The translations under genes and the position numbers were made by a program. From NCBI GenBank assembly GCA_000733355.1, contig JNVV01000018.1, forward strand, positions 1-64,000: DNA of 64,000 nt, given 5' to 3'. The DNA is from Falciphora oryzae (taxonomy: Eukaryota > Ascomycota > Sordariomycetes > Magnaporthales > Magnaporthaceae). A model generated the notes under the pieces. That model was given only the letters and a program-made list of their open reading frames with translations. It did not search any database and had not been told where the DNA came from. Every line of letters begins with the position of its first letter. The stretch's first letter is position 1. Below are positions 19,583 to 32,421 of this stretch, piece after piece.

Positions 19583-22500
19583 GCTGTCTAGAGACACCTA
19601 GAACCTACATTTACTACTAAATACCATGAGCCGAAACAGAAGTGGCTCGTGGGCACGTGTTGTGGCCAGGCGGCGTTGATTCCCTATAAAGGGGCTGTGA
19701 TCGCGTGGACCTTGTTTACACCACGCTCTTCCTTACCAAGTCCACGCTCTCAGAGATACGTACCCATGGCGGCTTACAGAGTTTTCATGTGATCAAGGCT
19801 CTGTAACATGCCGACCCACAGATAATACAGCTCCTAAAGTCTATGATAAGGCATATCGGTCAGGTTACGGCTCCAAATGAGGTCAGTCGGGCACCAAACC
19901 CCAGTTTGGTTGCAGCAAAGCACCGGCGCCAATAACAGGGCATCGAGCAGTCCGCTCTCACCAACAATCGTCCACCGGAACCGGGTCATTTATCCGGGGG
20001 TCCATCCACCCACCACCCATTCGGCTCGGCTTAGCTCGGGGAAAGGCACAGCAGAGAGCTAGAGACCGCTTCGCCATTGGCTGTGCTAATGACGTGGGGG
20101 AGATGTGGATGACAGCCGTCATCCATCACTGCAGGGCGCGGCGGGACGTGCCGATTGCACCACATGCCTGTTGCCGTAATCTGGGAAACATGGTGTGGAG
20201 TGGCTCGCTCGCAGCGTCAAAAGGTGACAACATGAGCCTCTGTTTTTCCACGCTGGCTGAGGAGGGATGACTCTGACAGAACGATACTCTCCTATCTATG
20301 ACTGTCTCTGCTAGTAACGATTGAAACCAGCTGTTGCTTCATTATCTCAACAGGAAGCAGGGAGTTGGCAATAGTATGTCGATAACTTGGGTCTCGGTAG
20401 CCGGAAAGTGTAGTTGGGAGGTCGGCCAACAGCAAGCCTCCAATGTCAGGGTCAACACAGCAAAAATCATTATCCTGGGAAACATGATACTCCTATCGTG
20501 TCCGACCACGCGGCTACCGGCGGGTCTTGTCTATGCCTCCTTCCCAAACAGAACGGGCACTCATTCAAAGAGGAAGGCGGCTGCCGTGCAGTCTTTGATC
20601 TGCACACCGAAGGCTAAACGTAGCATGCCGTCGTTCGTATCGTCAAGGTGGGTTGCTCTGCATATCCGTCCCTGAAGCGTTCTGGAAAGTTGGAAGCCTC
20701 AAGCCCTGGAAGACAAGAAGGTGCGGTGAGTATTGGCCCAAAAGCGTGCAAAGATCGACAGCGTGCCAAAGCCGTCGATGCAGCCAGCTTCCTAGACAGA
20801 TCGGAGTCTGCACAGGAGACAAGAGATAACACCTGCGGATGTCTAGGGATTGGCAGAGCTTTGTGGACGGCTGTGGCACACGGGGTTGCACTGCATGAGA
20901 CATGGCGTGCTTCTTTGTCCATTCAGGGCGATCTTTGGGTCCCACAGGGCAAACTTTCTGGAGAGCAATACGACACGCTGGACCAGAGGTACTCCCGCGC
21001 AGGCTCGCGGGGACCCCATCTTGTCCCGCCATGGAACAAAGCACTTGCCTTTTGCGGGGTTGAGACCGAGAAATCACCGGCATTCTCAGAACATGACGAC
21101 TGGGAGACGTGGCCGACGACGTGGGGGTTTGGGCGTGTTGATGGCCGGCCATCCTTGGCAGCGGTTGGCAGTGGTTTAGGCGTCAGCAATAGTCCATTTT
21201 TACGACGGAATTATCGGGAGAGGAGCCAGTCCGAGGAATTGTGCGGAACGACGAAAGTACAGTGGTGGCCAGGCAGCCGGGGTGTTGGCCCCGATGGACC
21301 AAGGTTGATATTCCCTGGGACGGAGCATGAGGTTTGCATCCTCCATTCTGGCCGGCGGCCCCACGCCGGGCAGACGGCACAGGGGCGCAGGGGTGCGGCA
21401 AGCGATCGATCAGGTTCGTCACGCAATGGGGCGGGGAGAGATAGTGCGAGGTGCCCCGCCGATATCAGGGTCTCCAGTCGGCAGATGGGACGCATTGTCT
21501 GTATCTGGAGAAACCCCGGCAGCAGGGGTTTGCTTGTTTTTTTTTTTTTTTTTCCCAGGCGGTCATCTGATGTCAAATGCTGGCATTCGCGGAAAGTTGG
21601 CCGGCCAAAGACCACCTATCCCAGGACATACATAGACCCCTTGTCCCCGTCTCACCTGTATTGGTAGCTAGTCGACGCTTCTGCGGTGTTGTGATTTGCG
21701 CTCTCATATTGTCGCACACCCGTGCACAAAGCTGCCCAGCCGAGTCCCAAAGAGGAAGGACGCAAATAAGGCCTCTTGGCGTGATAGGAGCCTGGGCGAT
21801 GTGGCCAAGGTCCGACGTGGTAGGCGACTGGGGCGAAAGAGCTTGGCGCATCTGGTCTGTGCGATCCCTGCAAAGGCGTGACCACTCCTAGCGGCTAGAG
21901 GGAGGTGGTCCACTGGTTTGTCGCTATCGCCGAGAGTCTTGGGTGCCAGTCGAGGTAAGCTTCGCAGGCCTGCTGGCTGGGAGCACGTATTCTGGCGTTT
22001 GCCTGGTGCAAGCATCGCATGCCAACGACCCTGGGGTCTGGAGTGCGTCAAATGCGACGATGGTGGGGTTGGTTGAACGGTTCGGCGTCACGAGCCTGCA
22101 ACAGCGCGTGCTGTCTGGGCGCTCGCTGGTAGCGAAGTATACATACAGGTAGCTCTCTGTCAGGCACAGCTGGGGTGGAAAGTGGACTAGCTCGAGAGAT
22201 TCGTGATTTCGGAATGCACAGGTGTGTCTTGTCTCGAGCAGGCAGGAGCTCTCGACGGGCCGTCAATGACGTGCCTTCTGTCTCCAGTGGCTGTTTGCCT
22301 CCCCCGCGCAATGAGTCCGCAACCCCCGCCCCGCCTTGACGAGAGACAGCATTCCCCACCTGAACGCTGTTGGCGGGCGGGCAGGCACTGGCGACGGGCC
22401 CTACCGGAATCGCGTCAACCTGCTCCATGTGATCCATTAACCGCCCTGCTCCAATGCCACACCTTTGTTCCTTGTCCGGCTCCTTTCGCGTCCACTCTCC

Positions 22501-23740
22501 TCTCCTGCGCTCCACTGGCCGGCACTTCTACCCACTAGCCCAGGGCAGGCTTTCACAGCTCACCGGATGTATCCTTATCGTCGAGACCCATGCCGGCACT
22601 ACGAGGTAATTAGTGGAGCTGGCGTATAGGATTGCTTTGCAGGGGTCGTCCTGAAGCCGCCTATCTCGTGGCCTCGGCTTAGTTGGGCAGATTGGCAGAA
22701 AGGTCAGGTATGGGGGTATGCGGGTGACGACTTGGAGGCTAGAGCAAGCCAACAGTAGGGGCTCCTTAGCAACCATGGTCGGGGGATTGCGGCACGGTTC
22801 CGGATCGCTCGCCTTTTTCCCCGATCCCGTCGGTGGCTAGTGCGAGCTCTCGCTGAACCACCAACCAAGAGCCAGCTGGATGGGCTGGATGGAAAGGGTC
22901 AAAGGTACTTCCCTCCTCCAAGCACCTCAAACTTGCGCTTCCACCCGCACCACCCGGCCACAATACCCACACAACCAAGATGCAGACGTCCAGTCCTCCT
23001 CCATCCAGCATCCCCACGTCACCGACTCCCTTTCTCGCCGCTGCCTTCCCCTCTGTCTACGCTCTCTGCCGTCCCCCTCCTGCTGCACTGCAACCGCATC
23101 TTCCCTCCCTCGAGGCCGCGACCTTCTCCTTTGATCACGCGCCCGAGACTCGATGCGACCTTGAGGGCATCTCGCGAACGAGTTTCTCAACTCAGTCAGC
23201 GCCACCTCGCTGGCGACCTGCCATCCTGGACTGACCCCAATATAACAACACCCGCCCGCCAAGAGCAGCCAGCCAGACCCCTGAACGAGACCAGCACTAC
23301 CGATTTCCCCGCTGGGCTTTCCGGATCGATAGTCTCTCCTCGGCTCGACTGCGCCCATTGCACGTAGGCTGCACGCCTTGCCCCGTCGCCGGCCGCGCAG
23401 CCCCCACCGCGGCGGCATACGTCCTTTTGCACTCGAGCGAAGAGAATACGGGCCCCATCGAGCTCTCTCGCGGGGGCTCCTGCGCAGCGTATAGCCCTCG
23501 CCCCAATCAACGCCTGCTTTGATCCCCGCTTGCCGTCCCCGTCCCAGCTACGACCTCCACCGATGTCCAAGGGCGCTATGTCCGGTCAGGAAGGACGGTA
23601 TCCTCGCCGGCAGCATGTGGACGCTCGCGCGGGCGTGACAACTATGTTGGGAAGGTGATGGAGTCTTGGGCAGAGATAGGGTGCTCAGGCTCGCGATAGT
23701 ATTCTCCGACGCAGCCATCCATGGAAGGGCCACTGACAAT
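19583..23740. other. Long gene-free stretch upstream of the subtilisin gene
   Basis: Many open frames of 60-340 codons overlap on both strands in GC-rich sequence, none with recognisable domains, splice-joined partners or consistent coding character. A T-run at 21537-21553 lies in the longest of them. The last 900 bases are pyrimidine-rich and look like fungal promoter/leader sequence. Confidence 0.45.
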
Positions 23741-23741
23741 C

Positions 23742-23749
23742 ATAAATAG
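23742..23749 (+). promoter_or_regulatory. Possible TATA box of the subtilisin gene
   Basis: ATAAATAG about 190 bp before the ATG at 23941, followed by a CT-rich leader as is usual for highly expressed fungal genes. Confidence 0.35.
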
Positions 23750-23940
23750 AGGCGGGATCCCGCCGCTTCATATATCTTAATTTACCCTCCAGCAGCCAAG
23801 ATCCGCTTCCCGGCTTCGATCTTCGTTTCCAAGACCTGTCACTGCTGCCGCAGCCCGGAGCTTCAGCCCCCGTTTACCCTCTTTGCTCACCAGCCCCTGA
23901 CTTCCTGTCTTGTCGATCGTCTTCCCCCCCTGCTGCCAAT

Positions 23941-25394
23941 ATGCGTTCCGTCGCCTTCCTGTCGTTCCTCTCCCTGGCTGCGGCCGCCCCCGTCCTGCAG
24001 GCTCGCTCCGGCAAGGCCATTCCCGGCTCCTACATTGTCATGCTCAAGGATGACGGTGTCAAGGCCTACAGCGAGGAGTTCGTCACGCTGATGTCGAGCG
24101 TCGACAAGACCCACAACTTCGAGACCCTCAAGGGCTTCGCCGCTGAGCTTAGCGCCGACGAGCTCAAGGCCCTGAAGAGCTCCCCTGAGGTATGTCACGC
24201 CCTTGTGTTGCTGTCCCGATTGGGCGCGGCTACATGCAGTCTGATGTATCACGTGCTGACCGAATCCTTCCAGGTTGACTACATTGAGGAGAACGCCGAG
24301 GTGACCATCAACGCCTACGTCACCCAGACTGGTGCTCCTTGGGGTCTTGCCCGCCTCTCCAACAAGGCCTCTGGCTCGACCACCTACAGGTACGACGACT
24401 CCGCCGGCCGCGGAGTCTGCGCCTACATTGTGGACACCGGTATCCAGGTCACCCACAATGACTTCGGTGGACGTGCCACCTGGGCCACCAAGTAAGACCT
24501 CCAGATTTCCTAACCCTTCTGGCAACCCCCTGGCCCCGAGTCTCCCGCTGACATAGCTGTGCAGCACCATCGACAGCAGCAACTCCGATGGCAACGGCCA
24601 CGGCACCCACGTCGCTGGTACCGTCGCTGGTAAGTCTCTAAGCCTCTCCACCTCAGATAAAGATTGCGCTAAATGTTGACTAACGCGCGATCTTCCAGGT
24701 ACCCGCTACGGCGTCGCCAAGGCCGCGACCCTGTACGCCGTCAAGGTCCTGAACGCCGGCGGCTCGGGCAGCACCGCCAGTGTCATCGGTGGCCTCGACT
24801 ACGTCGTCGCCGACGCTCCCCGCCGCAGCTGCCCCAACGGCGTTGTCGTCAACATGAGTCTGGGTGGCGGCAACAGCGCCTCCCTCAACGCCGCCGCCCG
24901 CGCCGTCGTCAACGCCGGCCACTTCCTGGCCGTCGCCGCCGGCAACAGCAACACCAACGCCGCCAACACCTCACCCGCCAACGAGCCCCTCGTCTGCACT
25001 GTCGGCGCTACCACCTCGGGCGACGCCCGCTCCAGCTTCTCCAACTATGGCCCCGTTGTCGACGTCTTCGCCCCCGGCACCAGCGTTCTGAGCGCCTGGA
25101 CCGGCAGCAGCAACTCCGCCACCGTAAGAGACCATCCTTCCCCGTTTTTACATCTGTGGTGTTTCCGGGAAGCAAATGCTAATAATAATGGCGCATCAGA
25201 ACACCATCTCCGGCACCAGCATGGCCTCTCCGCACATCGCTGGTCTTGGCGCTTACCTCCTGGGCTTCCTGGGCCCCCGCAGCGGAACCGCCCTTTGCGA
25301 CTACATCAAGTCCACTGCCCAGAACGGCGTCATCTCGAGCGTCCCCTCGGGCACCGTCAACCTGCTCGGCTTCAACGGCAACCCCACTGCTTAA
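23941..25394 (+). CDS. Secreted subtilisin-like serine protease (proteinase K family, S8A)
   Basis: Five exons: 23941-24189, 24274-24491, 24565-24629, 24699-25123 and 25200-25394, with 69-84 bp GT-AG introns that keep frame. An N-terminal signal peptide (MRSVAFLSFLSLAAAAP) and an inhibitor I9 propeptide (IPGSYIVMLKDDG, FKGFAAELS-type block, ending VDYIEENAEV) precede the catalytic domain. The triad is visible: Asp in YIVDTGIQ, His in GNGHGTHVAGTVAG, Ser in SGTSMASPH; the oxyanion Asn is in VAAGNSN. The length of about 383 residues is usual for fungal alkaline proteases. It should be exported, self-processed and act on extracellular protein. No C-terminal extension is present. The gene is intact. 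Confidence 0.95.
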
Positions 25395-26563
25395 ATCGCC
25401 ACTACCATCCATCTGTGGTGAAGCACACCAGCCCCGCTCGCTGGATTTGTTGAGTGACATGCTGAGAGGGAAGGAAGCATTGAGGAGCTACCTCGTCCCC
25501 TCTTCGCTCGATTAGGTATTTTGTGCAGGAACCCGAGGCCGACGATGGGCTAGCCCGGGTTGGGGAAGATTGCGGTTGAGGAGTTGGTGTTACCGTTCAA
25601 ACCTTTTGTACATATTTTTTTTTGGGTGAACCAGACGTCCATACATACTGAACACGAACCTACAACCTCCATCTGATCCTGCCTCATCTGCTGCCGGTGT
25701 GGCCTGAACCTCCCCGCCAAGGACTAACCCCAACCCTGCCCCCCAGCGTGGCATCCGGTTGTTGAACCGCAAAACAACCCCCACTTCAGCCACACGCCGG
25801 CAGGCGGCGCTGTCTCGCCATCACCCGAAGTGACGAGGCGGCGGCTGATGAGCTAATAAAGCCCGTCTTATTGCCGAGCCTGCGACTCTGCCCTCCCTGC
25901 CCCTGAAACCGATCTCCGGACCGCGGCTGGGCTGCCCGACGAGGTGCCGCCGGAGCTGAGTCAAGGACGTCGGAGGCAAGTCCTGCGACTGCCTTGGCCC
26001 TGTTAACCTTTTCTTTCTTTATTATTTTTAGCTAGTTAATGTTTTTTTCTTCTTCCCTCCCTGAATCGCCGTAGCAATGCCAAGGGAGGCATCCAACGGC
26101 TCTTCCCCCCCGCCACACGTGCAGCACATCTCCATGTGTAAGGGAAGCAATACTACAGCGGGTCTCGTTTTGTATCACAATTTAAACACGAAATACCATA
26201 TTACTCTATCCGGATGTTGGGGTCGGAGGGACAAAAGGCCAGAAGAATATCTGTCCGTGGGCCAAAGGAAAATCTATTTCTTGCCGGACGGGGTTTTTTG
26301 TAAGGGTATAAGTCCCCGGGCTCAACGACCTCAAGAAAACGAAGCCAGGAACACCGAGAAGCAGGTGTGTGTATGTGTAAAATGAATGTACAGGGGCTTG
26401 AAGTGAATGGTAAGGACTGGCACACCACATCGCCGGTGGTGGGGAACTCGCTGCAATGTTTGCTTCTGTACCAAAAACTAGATTTGTGGTCTGGCTACCA
26501 AGCTGGCAGCCATTCTTGATACAGCCACTCTTCGGGCATCTCTCCTCCCCTCCATCGCCCGCC
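25395..26563. other. Intergenic, converging 3' ends
   Basis: 3' flanks of the subtilisin and of the minus-strand membrane protein gene. No further coding sequence supported. Confidence 0.5.
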
Positions 26564-28962
26564 TTATTTCCACTCATCTTGCTGGAAATAAGGGTTGTCA
26601 AACGCCACGGGCTTCTTAGGGTTGGAGCGGCCGACGAGGTTGTTGTACGTCTTGAACTGCGGCTCGTCCAGCGTCGTCAGGCCCGTCGACCGCTTCGAGT
26701 ACCGCGTGCTGGCGGGGCCGGCATCCCCTCCCAGCTTAGGGGGCAGAGGCAGCTGCGGTAGGACCGGGGGCGGCTCCTGGCCGCCGCGGTTGCCCGAGAG
26801 GAACTTCCAGGGCACGACGAAGATGCTCTTGGCCTTGTCGGAGAAGCCGGCGCCCGTGCTCCGGTTGGCGGAGCCGTACAGGCGGTCCTCCCAGTTGGTG
26901 ACGGGCCGCTGCGCCTTCTCGTCCGGGTACCCCGACGCCGCGGCGGCCATAGCCAGCTGGGACTCGCGCTCCGCCTTCGCGCGCCGCCTGCGAACGCAGC
27001 AGACGAAGAGAAAGGCGACGACGACGGCGGCGCCGATGACGGAGCCGAAGATGACGCCGACCATCATGCTCGTCCCCATCGGTGCGCCACCCTGCGGCCC
27101 GGCCTCGCTGTTGGCCGAGCCCACCGGGGATGGGCCGCCAGGGAGTTCGCTGGCGGGCGGCAGGATCGTCGCGATGGGGCCCGCCGGGCCGGTCGAGGAC
27201 GACAGCCGCAGGTCGGGCATAGCGGTGCCGCCGCCGGGCGACGACGAGACGCGGGTCAGGAGCGTGGTCGGAGACGGCGACGCCACGACGGGAGCGGCGG
27301 TTGACGAGAGCGGCGCCGCGGGGTTCTGCACCGGGTTTGCGCTCGAGACGGAAGGACTGTTGACAGGAGGCGCGGGCGACGGCGTCGGGATGACTACGGG
27401 CGCCGACGTGATGGCGGGCGTCGAGGTCGGTTGGGCCGCTGGCGGCGGCAGGGAAGACGGAGAAGTGGTGGGCGCCGGTGCGGCCCCGGAGGATCCCTTG
27501 TTCGACTTGACCGACTTGGCCTTTTTGGACTTCTTGGACGAGGCAGACGACACGCTGGCCGCATCGCCTCCGGCCACCTGGCGCCGCTCGAGGTCACCCA
27601 CAAGCTCAGCAAGGCTGCGTGGCTGAGCTCCGATGGGGATCCGGGCAGGCGGCGCGGGCCGACGGGCGCCCCGGGTCGAGTTGGTGTTGTTGCTCGTGTT
27701 GGACTTGACAGACCGGGCGTTGGAGGAAGCCGATGTCACGCTCGCTGCACCTCCACCCCTGACCTGGCGTCGCTCGAGATCAGAAAGGAGCTCATCGATG
27801 CTGCGCGGCTGGGACCCGACGGGAATCCGCGCCGGCGGGTTGCGAGCGGGAGCTCGGCCCCGGCCTCGGCCCTGGCCCCTGGTCGAGTTGGTGTTGTTGG
27901 ACTGAACAGACGGGGCACCGTTGGTGGATACGGAAGCTACGCTGGTTGCGTCCCCCCGGACCTGTCGGGTCTCAAGATCGAAAACGAGGTCTTCGATGCT
28001 GCGTGGCTGGGAGCCCACAGGAATCCTCGCCGGTGGGTTGCGAGCGGGAGCTCGACCGCGGCCCTGACCCCTGGTGGAGTTAGTGTTGTTGGACTGGACC
28101 GACCGGCCACCATCGGTGGAAGCAGAGGCCACGCTAGCGGCGCCGCCACGGATCTGCCTTGTCTCGAGGTCGGAAACGAGGTCGTCGATGCTCCGGGGCT
28201 CTCGGCCAACGGGAACTCGTGGTGCTGGCGCAGGCCGGGCGCGACCACGGCCTCTCGTCGAGTTGGTATTGTTGGACTGGACCGACTGGGCACCGTTAGA
28301 GGAAGCCGACGCCACGCTCGCGGCGTCACCTCGGATCTGCCTGGTTTCGAGATCGGAAACAAGGTCGTNNNNNNNNNNNNNNNNNNNNNNNNNNNNNNNN
28401 NNNNNNNNNNNNNNNNNNNNNNNNNNNNNNNNNNNNNNNNNNNNNNNNNNNNNNNNNNNNNNNNNNNNNNNNNNNNNNNNNNNNNNNNNNNNNNNNNNNN
28501 NNNNNNNNNNNNNNNNNNNNNNNNNNNNNNNNNNNNNNNNNNNNNNNNNNNNNNNNTGCTCCGGGGCTCTCGGCCAACGGGAACTCGTGGTGCTGGCGCA
28601 GGCCGGGCGCGACCACGGCCTCTCGTCGAGTTGGTATTGTTGGACTGGACCGACTGGGCACCGTTAGAGGAAGCCGACGCCACGCTCGCGGCGTCACCTC
28701 GGATCTGCCTGGTTTCGAGATCGGAAACAAGGTCGTCGATGCTCCGAGGCTTCTGTCCAACAGGAACTCGTGGCGCCGGCACAGGCCGGGCGCGACCACG
28801 GCCCCTCGTCGAGTTGGTGTTGTTGGACTGGACAGAGCGGGCGTTGGAGTTGTTTGTCGAAGCAGACTTGACACTCGCAGCGCCTCCCCGGGCCTGACGC
28901 CGCTCGAGATCTCCGACCAGCTGGTCCAGGCTGGATGGCACGGATCCTAGAGGGATGTACAT
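26564..28962 (-). CDS. Single-pass membrane protein with about eight 61-residue tandem repeats
   Basis: The chosen ATG is at 28962 (MYIPLGSVPSSLDQLVGDLE), because CTTCACAG just before it looks like a 3' splice site of a leader intron. An in-frame upstream start at 29031 would add a hydrophobic signal-like segment (MSISFSLFSFVSSFLYLLFF). The ectodomain is a run of repeats, each with PRSIDDLVSDLETRQIRG, then AASVASASS, then SVQSNNTNSTRG and an Arg/Pro/Ala linker. A Pro/Ser/Thr-rich stalk follows, a transmembrane helix (VGVIFGSVIGAAVVVAFLFV, about 27000-27085), a stop-transfer CCVRRRRAK and a cytoplasmic tail with RYSKRSTGLTTLDEPQF and a terminal DEWK. Function unknown; a wall or stress sensor-like layout is an inference. 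An N-gap (28369-28556) lies within the repeats and shifts frame. Confidence 0.75.
27560..28955 (-). repeat. 183-bp coding tandem repeat array
   Basis: About eight units, including one hidden by the gap, with a period of 183 bp (61 codons). Units at 28189-28368 and 28557-28735 are almost identical, so this part expanded recently; units towards the membrane are more diverged. Confidence 0.8.
28369..28556. other. Assembly gap (188 N)
   Basis: Run of N in the repeat array. Repeat starts on either side (28189 and 28557) are 368 bp apart, which is two 183-bp periods plus 2, so the stated gap length is wrong by at least a non-multiple of three. Confidence 0.95.
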
Positions 28963-31234
28963 CTTGGCTGTGAAGAAAAGGAGATACAGAAAAGAAGAAA
29001 CAAAGCTAAACAAAGAGAATGATATTGACAAGAAAAGCAGAAACAGCGCTCAACGCAGGACAGAACGAAAGAAGAGACAGGCAATCGCAGTAGCCGGCTG
29101 CCGGTAGGAGAAGGGTAAATGGGTGGAAAGGAGAGAGAAAAGAAGAGAAGAGAGGAAGGGAAGAGGGAGCCAAGATGTAGCAGGACCAAGACAGGTAAGA
29201 AATTTCAAGCTTTGCCAACTGAGCCGAGAGATCGGGGGCAGGACGGGAGAGGACTGGCAGCGGAGCCAACCAGCCAATAGGCCCCTGGCGGCTCCCACGG
29301 TTGGTATCGGTTGCAAGAGCCCCCATGGCGATCTGCAGTGGGAACAGTGTCGGCGCTCTGGGGCGGGCGCTTGGCTCGGCCAGCCAGCTGTGGGTGGGTG
29401 GCTGGCTGTGGGAGAAGAAAAAAAATGGGAAATGCGAGCCCAAGGGAGACGGCAGATGGGGATTTGGGAGGGGACAGGGAGGGTCAAGGCCCGTTGGGAT
29501 CGGTGGCAGAGATCCACGTTTCCGCGACTGCCAAGAGCAACGATACGCAGCAGCGCCCTGCTCGGCGGCGGGTGAATGGCAAAGACGCGACAGGTGGGAA
29601 CCTTGGCGCTGCAGCCAGAAACATCAGAAGAAGGCCTTCTCGGCGCTTTGCTTGCGCTGTTTTTCGCCGGGCGCACAAGGAAGCTTAGTGGCGACAAGCT
29701 ATTGGCCCAGTGGAGAACTGAAACGAGACCCCTGCCTCAGGCCCCCTGCGAGTGGCTAGGGAAGCCCACCAGCCGCCGAATTTGGCATCTGCTCGCGTGC
29801 TCTCCTTCCCTGAGGTGTGCCTGCCCAACACCAACGACGTCACTCGAGTCCTGCATTCGCAGCGGCGTGCTGGACCCGACGGCGGCAATGAACCCGGAGC
29901 TAGCCGGGCGTGTGGCTGTCGTTTCAGATGCCTTGCCCCCGGCCTGTCATCGCTCCGTTGCGTGATTTAGCCCGGGCCGACACTAGAATGTTCCGTGAGG
30001 CTGTGCTCTGGGCATTATACCTGCCCATGTTGATCAGACCTTTGGGCTTTGGCAAGCCACACGGATCAGATAAAGGCGACAAAGAGCATGGAAAACACTG
30101 ACTCTCGTTTGCATCCTGCCTGGCCGTTGAAAAGAGAGCTCCACTCGACCTCAACTTGGAGGCCTCGATCTCCAAACAGGGTTACCTAACCGGCCGCTCC
30201 ACACTCCACCTCCTGGCGCGGAAAAAAGGCCCCGCCCCAAAGCCCACAGCATCCGCCTACAGTTGCCAAAGCTAGGGAATCCCAGACCACCAGAAAATGT
30301 CACACAAAACCAGCGGTGATCTGCCGCCAGCGACCGATGAATCCGCCGAAAGAACGGATAGGTACTTATTCTTGAGAACCTCGGCACCCCTAGCTTTGAT
30401 TCCTATTTACCCCTTCATGTATTTTATATCATTTTCTACACCGCCGCACCTGCCTTTTCTTAGCTCGACCTTTTTCCCCTCCGCTTGGCCCACGCGGACG
30501 AACCCGCTCGAACACATCTCGAAGGATCCAGAGGGCCAACGTCCCCACACACACACACACACACACACGCTCCCGTATCCCCTTTTTCTCAGTGGCGCCT
30601 CCCGGCACGGCTTTCCCTTGGAGCCACACCCCGCAACGCCCTGCCTGTCAAACGTCAACACCCCGGTCTCTCGGCAGCCGATTCCGCGCCCAAAAGGCAA
30701 ACGGTTGGCTGTCGCTCGGTAGCGTGCCGCACCATGTCCGCGGGGGCCTAGCCGTAGCATCTTTAAGCGGCTGCAGGGCAAACAAAAGCCAGGAGAGAAT
30801 GCCACAGGCGAATGACGGACGGGCCGGACGGTGGGGATAATCTAACTGCGACTCGAGCACTAGGCCAGGCCGAGGAGGCCGACGCCGACAAACAGATGTT
30901 TCCCAAGTCGCTTTGAATGGGTAAAAACCAAAAGCCCTTGGAACGCTCAGACGACACACAATGCCCGCGAAGAACGTAAAATGAAGTTGGATCGTAAATT
31001 ACACTACCAAAATAGTTGAACTGGAGAATCTCAGCCCGAGTTCGAACTGACTGCCAAGATGCGAGCGACATTGAGCCAGCGCGGCGAGTCAAGAAGCGAA
31101 AGTTAAAACAAAGAAAAGAGTACATGATGCATTAATGTCCAATAAGCCTCCCAATGCTCCCAATATCCGTACAAACGCCTGAGCTGTGGGGGGTACTAGC
31201 CCCCTTTTAAAGAGGAAAAAGAAAGAAGAAAAAA
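28963..31234. other. Intergenic between the two membrane protein genes
   Basis: Promoter side of the repeat protein. Overlapping short frames on both strands without domains. A CA microsatellite lies at 30546-30568. Confidence 0.45.
30546..30568 (+). repeat. (CA)n microsatellite
   Basis: Twenty-three bases of alternating C and A. Confidence 0.9.
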
Positions 31235-32421
31235 TTAAGGGCAATAACCCGACGCCACCTTGCCGCTCTTCCACTCGTCGCGGGTCGGGAAGCGGCCGAG
31301 CATCTTGAAGGGGCTGAGGGGGCTCCTGGGCGCCTGCGGCTTCTTGAAGGCCGGGCTGGGCTGGCCCAGCGGCGCGTCGTCGAGCTTGCCGAGGATCTGG
31401 TTCGCCTTGTCGCTGACGGGCGACCTGACGGCGCCGTTGAGCTTGCAGTAGGCCCTGAACTGCGTCTCGTCCAGCATGGTCAGGCCCGTCGAGCGCTTCG
31501 AGTAGCGGGCGCTGTAGCGCGAGATGCGCGAGAAGAGCGTCTTGGGCGGCGGCTGCAGCACGAACGTCGCGGGCGGCATGGACGGGACCTCGCTCCGCTC
31601 GCGCGTCTCCTTTGTGGCCGGCGACGCCGGGAACGGCCAGGGCGAGGCCGGGCGGCTGGCGCAGCTCTTGACGGGCGACGGCACCGCCAGCTCCTGGGGG
31701 CCGAGGATGGCGGGCGACTGCGCGCTGAGCTCGGCCATGGGGGTGCGCGGGGCGGGTGTGCGCGGGGCGGCGGGCGGCTGGGCCATCAGGGCCGACAGGT
31801 GCTTGAAGGGCCGGGTGGTGTAGGGAGGAGGCGGCGAGGACGCATTGGCGCGGGTGGCGGGCAGGTTCCGCGCGCGCCGCCTCCGGACCGTGCAGATGAC
31901 CATGATGAAGCCGACAGTCAATGCGCAGGCTGTTTGGAGCTTGTTAGTCTGGGATCCGTAGGAGACAAATGGTGTGATATTGCAAGAGAAGAAAACATAC
32001 CAAGAGCAGCAAACACGATCCCAATGGCGTTGCCGACGTTGTCACTCGCCGGCGAGGCAGCCTTGCCGGGCGCCGAGGTGAAGATGACCGGGGGAGGCGT
32101 TGACAGTGTTTGCACGGGCGGGTAGGGCATGTCGTACGGGACGCCGGAGCCCGACGGCGCCATCAGGAGCGTCGACGGGCTCGCGAGGGGCGCGCCCGCG
32201 CTCGTGGTCACGGCTCCGAGGCTGGACGATGCCGGGTCCGGGCGCACGAGCGTGGCGAGAGTCGTGGGCACCGGGGCGTTCGTGGCGGCCTCGAAGACGG
32301 GCGTGGGCGAGGCGGTCATGATGGGAGCCGGCCTCCTCTTGGGAGGCTCGTTGCTCTGCTCGGTTTGCCTCTTCAGGTTCCTGAGCTCCACGCCGGACCC
32401 ACGCTTTGCTAGTGCCACCAT
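31235..32421 (-). CDS. Single-pass membrane protein, paralogue of the neighbouring repeat protein in its tail
   Basis: Exons 32421-32001 and 31929-31235 (371 aa). The 71-bp intron (GTATGT...AACAG) splits the transmembrane segment, which reads AIGIVFAALACALTVGFIMV and is followed by ICTVRRRRAR. The N-terminal part is Pro/Thr/Ser/Ala-rich without a signal peptide and without the 61-residue repeats. The cytoplasmic tail holds RYSKRSTGLTMLDETQFRAY and a DEWK near the end, both shared with the upstream neighbour on the same strand. The shared tail and topology point to tandem duplication and divergence of the outer region. No known domain was recognised. Confidence 0.8.

Noticed and set aside
20648..21667. 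339-codon plus-strand open frame
   Set aside because: No domain, several overlapping frames of similar length on both strands, and a stretch of Phe codons that is only a T-run. It looks like chance openness in GC-rich intergenic DNA.
22840..23418. Open frames of 163-175 codons on opposite strands
   Set aside because: They mirror each other in Pro/Ser/Arg-rich pyrimidine tracts upstream of the subtilisin gene. Promoter or leader sequence is the simpler reading.
26595..28897. Plus-strand frames of 343 and 488 codons
   Set aside because: Antisense shadows of the repeat-containing membrane protein, with a biased composition caused by its repeats.
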